From the NCBI GenBank assembly GCA_020137815.1, contig CM035352.1, positions 8,486,416-8,550,415 of the forward strand: a stretch of 64,000 nucleotides of DNA, written 5' to 3'. The notes beneath the pieces were generated by a model. That model saw only the letters and a program-made list of their open reading frames with translations. It was not told the DNA's origin and searched no databases. The translations under genes were made by a program, and so were the position numbers. The DNA is from Hormiphora californensis. Lineage: Eukaryota > Ctenophora > Tentaculata > Cydippida > Pleurobrachiidae. This document shows, piece by piece, positions 1 through 10,445 of this stretch (the first letter of the stretch is position 1; the number at the start of each line of letters is the position of its first letter).

Positions 1-537
1 TTTTCTCGAGCTTTAGCTGTGGAGATTTTGAAGTCAACATCCATCGTAAAGTTGTAGGGAAGCTGGGTTTATTTGAGCTGGCAAGGGCGACTGATGTTTT
101 CAACGCATGATGTCTTGAGGGTAAAGGTTGTTGTTAGATGTTGAACAAATGCTGTCAGACGGCACCGACTACGTCTTTTGAGTTCCTGTCTGGCGCCGTA
201 CCCCAATCTGTGCACTCTGGCATTCGCACAGCACTTTTTTGGGTCGGCGCCGCCAGACAGAATTCAGATGGCTGGTGATATTGATTAAAAACAATAAATT
301 CATTGGCGAAAGTTTAAAAAGATGGCACATAAAAATAACAAAAATCATACCTTGATATACAAAAAAGCAACATCCATCACATCTCACACAGTTCAAAAAA
401 TCTCAAATTCCTGTCTTTCGCACACTCCTAGGTTAACCAGTTCATGTATTGAACAAGGGTCAAGGCAGTTTACTTGGTTTACCCGTTAATGCGTTCAAGT
501 TTACTTGGCTGGCTTCCAGTTTATTTACTGACTTCCT
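1..537. other. Intergenic, 3' of MCEE
   Basis: I see no coding exon here. The only structured feature is the 75-bp inverted-repeat element at 186-260. The rest is AT-rich sequence downstream of the MCEE stop codon. Confidence 0.5.
186..260. mobile_element. Tiny MITE-like element, copy 1
   Basis: This 75-bp segment begins CTGTCTGGCGCCG and ends CGGCGCCGCCAGACAG, so its ends are inverted repeats. A related 76-bp copy lies at 28538-28613 and has an 8-bp target duplication. No matching duplication flanks this copy, which suggests an older insertion or a decayed flank. Confidence 0.55.
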
Positions 538-1020
538 TTACTTTTGTTCTAGTTCCATAAGAACACCACCACAGTCCTTGGGATGAAGGAACATGACGGG
601 TTTACCGTGAGCTCCAATCTTGGTCTCCGCCGATAAAGTCCTAATTCCCTTCTCCTTAACATCCCTCACCGCTGCCTCAATATCATCTACCTCTATACAA
701 ACATGATGAATTCCCCCGTTCTTGTTCTTAGCAAGGAACCCAGCGATGGGACTACCCTCCCCTAGTGGGTGAAGCAGTTCTATTTTAGTGTTGGGCAGGT
801 TCACAAACACTACCGTGACACCGTGATCGGGGAGATCCTCAGGTTCAGAGACTGCCGCACCAAGCACATCCCGGTAGAATGAGATAGAGGCAGGGAGGTC
901 TGGTACTGCGATGGCAGTGTGGTTTAGGATACCCAGATTCCACGGAGTGGAGGAGAAGGCACGGGAGGTGGTGGGGATCAGTCCCCGGCGACAAAGTATT
1001 CTGCCAATTAGGGACAACAT
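538..1020 (-). CDS. MCEE: Methylmalonyl-CoA epimerase, mitochondrial
   Basis: A complete single-exon 160-residue protein. Residues 1-25 are basic and serine-rich, as expected of a mitochondrial presequence. The rest is a vicinal-oxygen-chelate fold: N-H-T-A-I-A-V near residue 34, G-G-I-H-H-V-C-I-E-V at 102-111 and a C-terminal L-M-E-L-E. The metal ligands of the family correspond to His34, one of His105/His106, and Glu156. The enzyme interconverts the (S) and (R) forms of methylmalonyl-CoA in propionyl-CoA catabolism, ahead of the B12-dependent mutase. The length matches animal MCEE without its longest leader. The ATG at 1020 is the only one that includes the presequence. CEP104 begins its 3' end 634 bp away on the same strand. 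Confidence 0.93.
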   Translation of the reverse strand: MLSLIGRILCRRGLIPTTSRAFSSTPWNLGILNHTAIAVPDLPASISFYRDVLGAAVSEPEDLPDHGVTVVFVNLPNTKIELLHPLGEGSPIAGFLAKNKNGGIHHVCIEVDDIEAAVRDVKEKGIRTLSAETKIGAHGKPVMFLHPKDCGGVLMELEQK

Positions 1021-1653
1021 GATAACTAAGGGGGTGATGTTGGTTGTAACTTATTTCAGGAGGACTAGAAAGAGGCGGAGGTGGACTATAAGGAGGGGCC
1101 AGGGGAGGATTTCAGGAGGATCAGGGTGGTGGAATTGGAAGGGTCAAGGGCGGGTGGGGTGTATATATAAAGGGGCTAGGGGGACTAAACAAGGTAGATA
1201 TTCAGGGGGACTAAACAAGGGAGAGGTTCAGGGTTTTATGAGGGTTTTTTGACCAATAAAACACGATCATTTGTGTAGGTTAATGCTATGCAGTCAATGA
1301 CTAAAATGTGGTACTTTTTATACAGGGGAAAGTATGATACACATGTTTAAATATAAAAACATGCTAAACACTCTCTGATTCCAAACACACACGTTAAAAT
1401 CTTGCTGAAATATATCGCCATCCTCCTATAATACAATTATTGTTTGTGCATGTTTCCTCTTACACTGTAAGTTACAGTAACCCATGGCAGGTGTACCGTG
1501 GGCAACTGATACAAAATTCCTCAATATTATTGTAAAATCAACTGCCAGCTGCTGAGTTTTAAGTCCCTATCAAATTACACAGCTCGGTGAGTAGAAACCC
1601 TGTGTGTTTTATATTAAACCCAAATAAGACTCACTACTATAATGAGTTTTGAT
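1021..1653. other. Spacer between MCEE and CEP104
   Basis: Upstream of the MCEE start the sequence is rich in purine runs (aggaggac-like motifs to about 1240), then AT-rich to the CEP104 stop at 1654. It presumably carries the MCEE promoter and the CEP104 3' UTR. No further exon is visible. Confidence 0.4.
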
Positions 1654-4203
1654 CTACTGTTCATTTTTCCTGGGGTTCTTCCTGCATCCTTTAGGTCCCA
1701 TAAGATGCTCCCTCCACCCATCCTCCCCATCCCGGACACTTTCCGTACACAAGGGACACAATGATTCCCCTCTCTTAGGTGCTGTTGAGCACGTGTGAGA
1801 TCCCTTTTTAGGCCGTGCTAACTGACACTTTTTACACTGCTCAAACTTACCCTGAGCAGAGCACTCCGTTAACAGATGAGTGGTTATCCCTGCAATCTCG
1901 ACCACTTGACTGCAGTGCCCACACCTGCTCAACATGGGGCACGCCCTCCAGAAATGAACATCCAGTGTCTCAGGGGTGAATTCATCGTTCTGTTCACTGC
2001 AAAACATGCAGGTTTGAAGGAGTTGCTCATCCGTAGGATCGTCTTCTTCTTGGATCGGGGGAGGAGGAGCAGCGGCAGGTGGTGGTGCTTTCTTTTTCTT
2101 CCCCTTTTTCATTTTCATATGCTCATTTCCAGGTTTCAGTTCTTCATCGATTTCAACATTAGCATTAGCAGCTAGCTCCCTCAAACTGGCAAGTTCAGCC
2201 TTGAGTGCCGCTACCTGCTGAGCCTTCTTATCCTCTGCACTGGGTTCATTGGGTTTATTAACAGGTTTCCCATCTATCTCATCAAAAGATTCGAAGATCT
2301 TCTTCCAAATCAGCTGCTTCTTCCTCAACTGAGGTTCATCCTTTGGGAGATATCTCCTAACTGGATCCCCTACCTCCCGGTACATGGCGATAGTGATCCT
2401 AATGGCCGTGTCACGGACATCCCTGGAGGTGTTAGACAGGGTGGGAGCAACAAACTTCATCACGGTGTCCTCCGAGTAACTGCCATCTTCCGTAGCACCA
2501 ATCTTCTCGACCATCTTCTCCAACAACATCAACCTACCAGTCAGGACCTTTGGGTTTTTCTCCTTGCAAACGGAGACAGAGAGGGATGCCAGGGAAGATG
2601 ATAGGGCTGGGATGTCGCTGAGATCCAAGAACAACCCTTCCACAGCCTCCCTAACTCTGGGATTCTCGCCAACTCTCTTCAGAAGAACGGGGAAGGTATG
2701 GTTTACAACATCAGTCATGTGACCCCGAGGAAGGGAAACATTCTTACCACCAAGGAGAGACTTCAACATCTCTACTGTCTGGGAGAGGTTATTGAAGACC
2801 GGATCCGTGAACGCCTGTTTGAACACCTGGACAAGACCCCGGGCGGAATAGGAGGGTGAGGAGGTGTCCAGGGTGTCCAGGACACTTCCTATCTCAGTCA
2901 ATCCCCGTTCCCGTAGGGCGAACTGTTTACAAAACAGACACGCAACAGTGGGGTGGGTGAACATTTCCACCGCTTGGGTCAGGTCGTGGGCTGCCTTCAT
3001 ACTTTGTTCGTCCGGTCCGTTTTGGTCTCCAGCTAGGACAGACTCCCCCTCACCACCTCCACCTCCACCTCCACCACCACCACCACCAGAGTTATCATTC
3101 TGTTTAGCCAGGGTCGGGATCGGTCTATCACTACCTCGGGTTGGGACTCTGGGCTGTTCCACGGGTGAAGGAGGAGCCCTGATTGGGGGTGATGGTTGGG
3201 GAGGGGGTGGGGCTTGTTGGGCGGGTAGGGCTTGTTGTTGGGCGGGTGGAGGGGGTGCCTCCTGGTGACCCCCCATGGATGGCAACTGGTGGGGTGGAGA
3301 TCTCACCAGAACATTAGGCACATCATCTAACCTATCCTCCTGGAGAAGGTTCCTGATGTTCAACTGCTCAAAAACTACAACCCGAATCTCATCAGCCTGG
3401 ATCTTCTTGGCCTGTGCCACATCGTAATTCTCCTCCGCCACAGCAGCCTTTTTCTCCCGATCCAACCTCCCCAACTTTTCACCCACTTGGTACAGATCGG
3501 ATATTGCTTGTTTGAGCCGTTTCGCGAAGGAATACTTCTCTTCCTCAATAGCGAGGTGTTTCTTTCTCTCCAACTGTTGGATTACCTTGGCAACCTCGGG
3601 GTCCTGATACATTCCGAATGTGATATCATCCACCAGCTGGGCACTGTTAGATTTGTTGATATTACCCAGGACCCCCGCATTGTCGGACACCACGGCACCC
3701 CCCGTTATATCTCGGTAGGATTGGGGACCATCCGATGGTAGGAAATCTCCAAGAACATTTACAGCCACAATCCCCACTTGGTTGAATATGTTCAGGTTGT
3801 TAACGTGGTTCTTGTGGCACACTAATTTGATGAACACCCCCTCACAGTCAAGATGTACTGACTTCAGCTCCCGGGCTTTGAAGGACGTCTTCTCGTTAGG
3901 TTCAAATGATATGTACCCAAGACGGTTGAATGTGGCGCTCTGGAAGCTTGGCGACGTGCCAGGTCTACAACTCCCGATAAACAGCTCCACCTTCCGTGTT
4001 ACGAGGTACTGGTGGGAGAGTATCTGGAGCTTTCGTAGCCTGATGGCAGAGGGGAGTTGGACTACTATCTCCTGGGGATAGATACAGAAACGTTCAGATC
4101 GCCATCCTTTAACGGAGGGGCCGTGGCTCTCAAGGGCGGAACTGGAGAAATCATCATCGGAGCCGGTGGCGTAGACGACGTTGAATTTGATCTTCTGTGA
4201 CAT
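1654..4203 (-). CDS. CEP104: Centrosomal protein of 104 kDa
   Basis: An uninterrupted 849-codon frame. Residues 1-152 form the N-terminal beta-sandwich typical of CEP104 (Y-A-T-G-S-D-D-D start, G-W-R-S-E-R-F-C-I-Y-P-Q-E). A charged coiled coil covers 203-280 and a Pro/Gln-rich linker about 300-350, followed by a 12-13 residue glycine run near 373-385. A helical-repeat TOG array spans roughly 400-630 and a second coiled coil 655-690. A cysteine/histidine zinc-finger block lies at 732-840 (C-M-F-C, C-G-H-C, C-K-K-C, C-P-L-C). CEP104 binds tubulin and EB1 at the distal ends of centrioles and cilia. The usual C-terminal SxIP EB1 motif is not obvious. Human CEP104 is somewhat longer (about 925 aa) and is built from many exons, so the lack of introns here is notable. 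Confidence 0.92.
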   Translation of the reverse strand: MSQKIKFNVVYATGSDDDFSSSALESHGPSVKGWRSERFCIYPQEIVVQLPSAIRLRKLQILSHQYLVTRKVELFIGSCRPGTSPSFQSATFNRLGYISFEPNEKTSFKARELKSVHLDCEGVFIKLVCHKNHVNNLNIFNQVGIVAVNVLGDFLPSDGPQSYRDITGGAVVSDNAGVLGNINKSNSAQLVDDITFGMYQDPEVAKVIQQLERKKHLAIEEEKYSFAKRLKQAISDLYQVGEKLGRLDREKKAAVAEENYDVAQAKKIQADEIRVVVFEQLNIRNLLQEDRLDDVPNVLVRSPPHQLPSMGGHQEAPPPPAQQQALPAQQAPPPPQPSPPIRAPPSPVEQPRVPTRGSDRPIPTLAKQNDNSGGGGGGGGGGGGEGESVLAGDQNGPDEQSMKAAHDLTQAVEMFTHPTVACLFCKQFALRERGLTEIGSVLDTLDTSSPSYSARGLVQVFKQAFTDPVFNNLSQTVEMLKSLLGGKNVSLPRGHMTDVVNHTFPVLLKRVGENPRVREAVEGLFLDLSDIPALSSSLASLSVSVCKEKNPKVLTGRLMLLEKMVEKIGATEDGSYSEDTVMKFVAPTLSNTSRDVRDTAIRITIAMYREVGDPVRRYLPKDEPQLRKKQLIWKKIFESFDEIDGKPVNKPNEPSAEDKKAQQVAALKAELASLRELAANANVEIDEELKPGNEHMKMKKGKKKKAPPPAAAPPPPIQEEDDPTDEQLLQTCMFCSEQNDEFTPETLDVHFWRACPMLSRCGHCSQVVEIAGITTHLLTECSAQGKFEQCKKCQLARPKKGSHTCSTAPKRGESLCPLCTESVRDGEDGWREHLMGPKGCRKNPRKNEQ

Positions 4204-5032
4204 CTGTCATGTGTGGGGGATAGTCCCCGTTCTAAATAGGATAGGTAATATATAATATTGAGGGTGTTAAATAGGGGCCATTGGGGTGTGGCCGGTGAGG
4301 GTTAGGGAGAGGGATGGGGCGGTTAGGGGTTGGGGGAGGAGGGGGGGAGGGGGGGGGAAGGGGATAAATACTATGGAGTCCGCGATAAAGGCAACAATTA
4401 AATAAACTCGAAATGGTTCAGCAAATAAATTCAATCTGTATACATATAAATTAGCGAAATACACGTAGCAATGTTCAAAACAAAGTAGAAGAATAAAAAG
4501 GGCGGCTAAAATATGAATCAAAACTCGGGCTAAAAAATAGTCGGAATGAAAATATAAGTAACATCTCGCTCCCTCTCTTTCTCTCTATCTCACTCCCTCT
4601 TTCTCTCTCTCTCTCTCACTCAGCAAATTACTACGTACATAACATGCATGTGTCTACTTCAGTGTATTAACTCTGAGGGAGCTGATGAGCGTTCTGATCG
4701 TGTAATGGGCATGACTTAAGCAGCAACAGTTGTATAAGAGCGGGAAGAAGAGAGCTAGAGCTAAAAACATATAATACTCTCTCCCGTTAGCGACTCTGTA
4801 ATACTATCCATGGTTACCATGGTAACCGAATTATTAGCGGGAGGAACATCTCAAAAGAGCGGCACATTCTCGCATGTTGTGATATGTGTGTTGTGACGCG
4901 GGTGGGGAGCATGATTCACATACTGGTATGTTCTGCAGTTTCTTATAGCATATATTATTCAGCTTGATGTTATATTGTCAGTTCTCTCTACCCTCTTGAT
5001 TCTGACTCTACTGGGGGACCCAACAACTACAA
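4204..5032. other. Spacer upstream of CEP104
   Basis: Holds a G-rich run near 4330-4365, a CT-rich patch at about 4560-4620 and a short perfect palindrome of the GGTTACCATGGTAACC type near 4811-4828. No exon is seen. It probably contains the CEP104 promoter and the 3' UTR of the EF-hand gene. Confidence 0.35.
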
Positions 5033-6362
5033 TTACTGTAATTTGAAGAGGTGAATGGACTGGGCGAATTCGTTGAAACTGATAAAACCATCATTGTCAA
5101 AGTCAACCTAAAGAAAGATATATATGTAGTGCGAGACTTCAACCTGACCTAATTGTATATTAGTTCGTTGTTCAGTTTGAGTATCTTTATTAAGAAAACC
5201 ATACATGTACAATATATGGGCAATATATACAATATATGTACATATCATGTATATTGTATATAATGGGACATACCTTTCTCATAAGATCGTCAAGCTCTTT
5301 GTCAGTGTAATTGACATGACAATAAAGCGCCATTGCACTCTGTAACTCCTGCTTGTTTATGCGTCTGTTGCCTGGGAACAATGAGGTGAATCAGTGTTGT
5401 TGTCCTGGGAACAATGAGGTGAGTCAGTGTTGTTGTCATGGTTTTTTTGAGTTTCTACTCTCCACCACTTCCTCAACAAGTCTCATGGTGGTAATACTTG
5501 GTGATATCCGCTATTCAAGAAACATGGGTACTTATGTGTGGGGTAAGAAATGTATATATCAACCTCACAGTTCACACACACTATTAGACACATTAGTACA
5601 CACACTATACTCGACAAGCAACATGAATTACACAATGTACGAGCAAAGTACACATAATAGAGAGAGTCTCTCTGAGAGACCCTTAATATGTAATTTGTAA
5701 GAGACACCCTGCACGAGCCACCCTGCAGGCTGCATGAAAGACATCCAGTAACTGCACTGTGAATATTGTGTGCTTAACTCACTCATGAACAGAAATTATA
5801 CAACCACAATCTAATGACGTGGTCTATTCTACACTGAACATATATCCTTGTATGAAACTAATACCCCCCCCTGGAATTAGTATGCTACAAATGTGACTCA
5901 TCCTTACCGTTTTTATCCATCACATCAAATATTTGTTTCAGCTGTCCCCTGTCCGCCCCTTTCTTTTGCAGTACGGCCATTAGCCCGAGCATTTCAGAGA
6001 AATCCAACTTTAGGTCACCATCTGTGTCAAACCTGGGGAGAGACAGAAGGGTTAAAAAAGTACCAAAATTCAATTAAGAATCAGACAAAGGGGGTTGACG
6101 AAGGGGCGATGAGTCAGATGAAACTAAAAGGAAATGGGATCACATATCTCATCTCGAAATTCTAAACAGTTGCCATGGTAACCAAAACAAGATAATTCCG
6201 GATATTTTACCTTGTAAGCAGTGTTTTAATCTCTTCCCCAGTAGCCTCTACCCCGTACATCCTGAACGCAGCCCGCAAATCTTCAAACGACAACTTCCCA
6301 TCACCGTTTTGATCAAAGGCCTTTAGAAGAGCAGCAACTCCCTCTCTCTGACGGTCAGACAT
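5033..6362 (-). CDS. Calmodulin-like four EF-hand protein
   Basis: Assembled from four exons: 6211-6362, 5908-6032, 5274-5371 and 5033-5107. Every junction is gt/ag and in phase, giving 149 residues, the size of calmodulin. The four 12-residue loops are D-Q-N-G-D-G-K-L-S-F-E-D, D-T-D-G-D-L-K-L-D-F-S-E, D-K-N-G-N-R-R-I-N-K-Q-E and D-F-D-N-D-G-F-I-S-F-N-E. All have acidic residues at positions 1 and 12, so Ca2+ binding is plausible, although loop 3 has Arg at position 7. Too divergent to be calmodulin itself; a calcium sensor of the calmodulin-like group. Oddity: the sequence just inside the intron, ending in the acceptor of exon 3, is tandemly duplicated (5371-5436 on the plus strand). Confidence 0.85.
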
Positions 6363-6840
6363 GGCTAATAGCTAAGAAACAGAATAAAAAGTTAGAATAT
6401 TTTGGAGACTTGCAAAGAGTACTGCAGCTGCTGCAGCAGGGGGCTCACAAAGTGCACCATCTCGACTCAGTTGCACGACTCAAAACACACTCATTCGCTT
6501 TTTTCCCACGCTACGCGCGCGAGGAGAGGACCCCGCGCGAAGTGTCCTGTATTTAAGACATTCGGCGGGGCCCACTCCATCACGCGTGTAACTGATTTGT
6601 GTGACACGGTGTGGCAAACTGTGCGACAGGACTCTCGACAGGGCAGAGGTGAGAGGGCGGTTATCATAGGCAGAGGGCGGAGTAACGGGGAAGGAGCTAG
6701 CTATACAGGACATTAAATGGTGGTCTGTGCTTCCTCTCTCTATCACACATTAGCTCTCTCTTTCTATCTGGGTCTCCCCTAACTGGCCAATGCGGAGTTG
6801 AGATGGAGAGAGCGGAGCGTTAGAGAAAGGAGAGAGAGAA

Positions 6841-6841
<1 letters not shown>

Positions 6842-6927
<86 letters not shown>
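6842..6927. repeat. (GA)n microsatellite
   Basis: About 85 bp of nearly uninterrupted GA dinucleotides upstream of the EF-hand gene, with more GA-rich sequence on both sides. The 6363-7290 spacer otherwise shows no exon. The frames that run through it encode only Ser-Leu repeats and are not genes. Confidence 0.9.
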
Positions 6928-6930
<3 letters not shown>

Positions 6931-7290
6931 GAGACAGATAGATTGTGAGAGAGAGATAGAGATGGAAATAAGGAGAGACTTTGGAACAATGGAACATTGT
7001 ACAATTTTGGGAGCGATTAAGATAGCGATCTAAGTCTCTCACTCACTGTCTCTCTGTCTCTCTATCCTTCACTGAATTTAGCTGCAGCAGATAGACACAC
7101 CAGAAAAATACAAGCAGCATAACACAGAGCATATCAAATTTATAAAAAGAATAAGTTAATAGTTTCCATCCTTCTATCTGGGTCCTATCTTCTATAGTCC
7201 AGCCTCCCTCCTCTCCTTTTATTTCCTCTATACTCAACTCTCCATCCTCCTATCCTCTATAGTCCACTCTCCCTCCTCCCGTCATACCTT

Positions 7291-7464
7291 CTATACTCCA
7301 GTGGCAATGCCAGCAGCTTGGAGGGCATATGGTGTCAATCGTAGAACCACAACTAAACCGAAAAACTTGAGAACGGTATTTCTAAGTTCCTTTTCCTTTT
7401 TCTCTTTATTCTTTGGGTCTTCCCGTGCTGCGGGGCCACCGGGCATCATACCTCCACCAAACAT
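7291..7464 (-). CDS. TOMM5: TOM5-like mitochondrial import subunit
   Basis: A short single-exon frame of 57 codons starting M-F-G-G-G-M-M-P-G-G. After a charged stretch (E-D-P-K-N-K-E-K-K-E-K-E) comes a hydrophobic segment L-R-N-T-V-L-K-F-F-G-L-V-V-V-L-R-L-T-P-Y-A-L. In animal TOM5 the tail-anchored helix carries the same signature: (I/L)RN, then a hydrophobic run, LR-TP and a bulky hydrophobic. Size, charge pattern and the LRxTP motif all fit this small subunit of the outer-membrane TOM complex. A possible acceptor (ttcctag) lies four bases before the ATG, so a 5' UTR exon may exist. The call rests on short similarity and could be wrong; another single-pass mitochondrial micropeptide is the alternative. 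Confidence 0.6.
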   Translation of the reverse strand: MFGGGMMPGGPAAREDPKNKEKKEKELRNTVLKFFGLVVVLRLTPYALQAAGIATGV

Positions 7465-8260
<796 letters not shown>

Positions 8261-8783
8261 ATGTTTTTCAAATCCGTTCTTTGTCTCTGTGTTCTCTTTG
8301 TCCTTGTCGCTGCGGACTTTAAATGCACCCAGAAGTAAGTTACTAAGTTACTAAGTTACTAAGTTACTAAGTTACTAAGTTACTAAGTTACTAAGTTACT
8401 AAGTTACTAAGTTACTAGAAGTAAGTTACTAACTTGTCAGGCCAATGCTCTGACAGTTACTACCTTCTTTTTACAGCTCAAACTTCTTTTTACCTTTTAC
8501 AAAGGGTATCATTTTCTAATAATTTGACAAATTGTGTCCACCACGCCCCATCACTAACCCACCCCACTATCCCAGGCTAACCTTCACCAATGGCCAGTCC
8601 ATCACCCAGCCAGATTGTACTGCTAGCAAGAAGAAGGAATGTACCAAAGCAGTTACCTCCTCGGGCGCTACCGTCTACGGGTGTTCGTCCTGCTCTACAC
8701 TGGTAAACAGTGGGGCAATAAAGGAGACTGATGAGTGTTCACAGTGTAAAAAATCCAAGGACAATTGTAATGACAGTCTGTAA
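8261..8783 (+). CDS. Secreted 8-cysteine protein, family member A
   Basis: Two exons, 8261-8334 and 8576-8783, give 93 residues. Exon 1 is a signal peptide (M-F-F-K-S-V-L-C-L-C-V-L-F-V-L-V-A-A) plus the first mature cysteine in D-F-K-C. The intron lies within a Lys codon (AA|G). Cysteine spacing after the signal is C-x16-C-x7-C-x13-C-x2-C-x14-C-x2-C-x6-C-N. I do not recognise the family. The final C-N and eight cysteines loosely recall Ly6/three-finger proteins, but the two C-x2-C pairs do not fit well. Presumably exported and disulfide-bonded; function unknown. It is the first of six related genes. Its donor site is followed by an 8-bp tandem repeat and then a second copy of the donor. Confidence 0.82.
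8335..8422 (+). repeat. Donor-site tandem repeat in gene A intron
   Basis: The 5' splice site agaa|gtaagttac is followed by about nine head-to-tail copies of taagttac. The array ends with a second agaa|gtaagttac near 8416-8426, a possible alternative donor. Just downstream, 8437-8462 holds TGTCAGGCCAATGCTCTGAC, whose reverse complement occurs twice near 30680-30740. Confidence 0.8.
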
Positions 8784-8943
8784 AATGTTAATAATGAGTC
8801 TCAGAGTCTGTAATGTATTATGTAGTAGCTTTTATCTGTAAACATTTTGCAATGCATTTTGACACTTATAAACGTGTTTTATCATGATTCTATCGGTCTT
8901 CGAACAACAGAAATGATGGTACAAAAAATCAGTAATATCACTA

Positions 8944-9041
8944 CAGTCGAACCCCGAATTACCGGGATGCTCCTATTTCCTATATCGGTGGAAGTTTATC
9001 CTCCCGGTAAATCAGGGTTCCGGTGAGTCGGGGTCCGACTG
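8944..9041. mobile_element. pogo/Tigger-like MITE, copy 1
   Basis: A 98-bp element with inverted ends CAGTCGAACCCCGAATTACC and GGTCCGACTG, preceded by TA. CAGTC-RACC-CCGATT termini with TA target sites are typical of pogo/Tigger-type Tc1-mariner relatives. No coding capacity. Confidence 0.65.
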
Positions 9042-9129
9042 TTTTAATATTTATGGACAATGGTAGGCTGTAGCCTGTATAAAGCGTTGCCTATGACGTG
9101 ATCTACGACGTCTAAGACACAGTCTGCTA

Positions 9130-10445
9130 ACATTGATTGCAGGAAACGACCGAACCGGGTTTTTTTCCACCGAACCGAACCGAACCGAATTTGAAAAACT
9201 TTTTTACCGAACCGAACCGAACCGAATTTCGGTAACCGAACCGAACCGAACCATACAAAACTTTTTTTGTATAAATGTTTCTCTAAAAAGTCATGGAGAG
9301 AGAGATCAAGGTATTGAGAATCATTCTCTGAAATTTTGTTAAAAAATGTTTGAAAAATTTTCAAAGTCAATTTTATCGTCAATTTTCTATGTCAATTTTT
9401 GCGTACGAATCGTGTTTCGAATCGGCAATGCTATACGGGAATGGTATTGCTAATTAGCAGGATTAAACGAACCATGAATCGTGTCTCTCTAAATTTCCTA
9501 ATTAGATTTGATGGGGGATCACGTATCAGCACAATCCATCTCGGACCCACTAATTACCAACATCACTCCCGTTTAGCATTGTCGATTAGAAACACGATTC
9601 GTATACCATAATTTACTTAAAATATTTTTCACAAAAAAAATTTCACAAAATTTCAAGTAATGATTCTCAATACCTTGATCGATGCTCTCTATGAATTTTT
9701 AGAGAAACATTTAATTTTGTGAAAAAACTTTGTAAAATATTTCAAAGTCAATTTCGGAAAAAAAAAAATATGTCAATTTTGCCGTACGAATCGTGTTGCG
9801 AATCGGTGATGCTATGCGGCAGTGCTCTCGCTAATTAGCAGGATTTATTGAAACATGAATCGTTTCCCCTAACTTTCCTAATTAGATTTGATGGGGGATC
9901 ACGTATCAGCATAATCCATCACGGACCCACTAATTAGCAACATCACTCCCGCTTAGCAATACCGATTCGAAACACGATTCGTACGCAAAAATTGACATAG
10001 AAAATTTTCCATAAAATTGACTTTGAAATATTTTCCAAACTTTTTTACAAAATTTCAGAGAATGATTCTTAACACCTTGATCGGTGCTCTCCATGAATTT
10101 TTTGAAAAAAAAGTTTCTGAATTTGTCGACCCTCTCATGAGGACACGATTCGACGGGAAGTCAGGTATCAAATCAATCCATATCGAACCCGCTAACTAGC
10201 GAAATCATTTCCACATAGCACCACCGATTCGAAATAGGGTTAACACGGCGAAATTGACATTGAAATCCATACAATTTTCGTGAAATAATTGAAAAATTTT
10301 GCATGAAAAAGCCCGATTTCTCGGCATTTTTTGACCAAAAAATTCGGTGGTTCGGCCAAAATTTCCTACCGAACCGAACCGAACCGAACCGCCCAAAAAA
10401 CACCGAATTTCCGAACCGAACCGAACCGAACCGAATATTCGGTCG
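9130..10445. repeat. Composite repeat with CCGAA arrays and nested inverted units
   Basis: Both ends carry arrays of the pentamer CCGAA: 9150-9255 (about ten units in three groups) and 10370-10440. Between them are two related units of about 200 bp (about 9400-9610 and 9785-9985). Each is bounded by GAATCGTGTTTCGAATCGG or similar at the left and its reverse complement at the right. The same palindromic core recurs at 37014 and 37254. The frames across this region are repeat translations. Most likely a non-autonomous DNA element or nested set of them. Confidence 0.6.

Noticed and set aside
2864-3268. Plus-strand frame of 134 codons with poly-Pro
   Set aside because: Antisense of the CEP104 Pro/Gly-rich linker.
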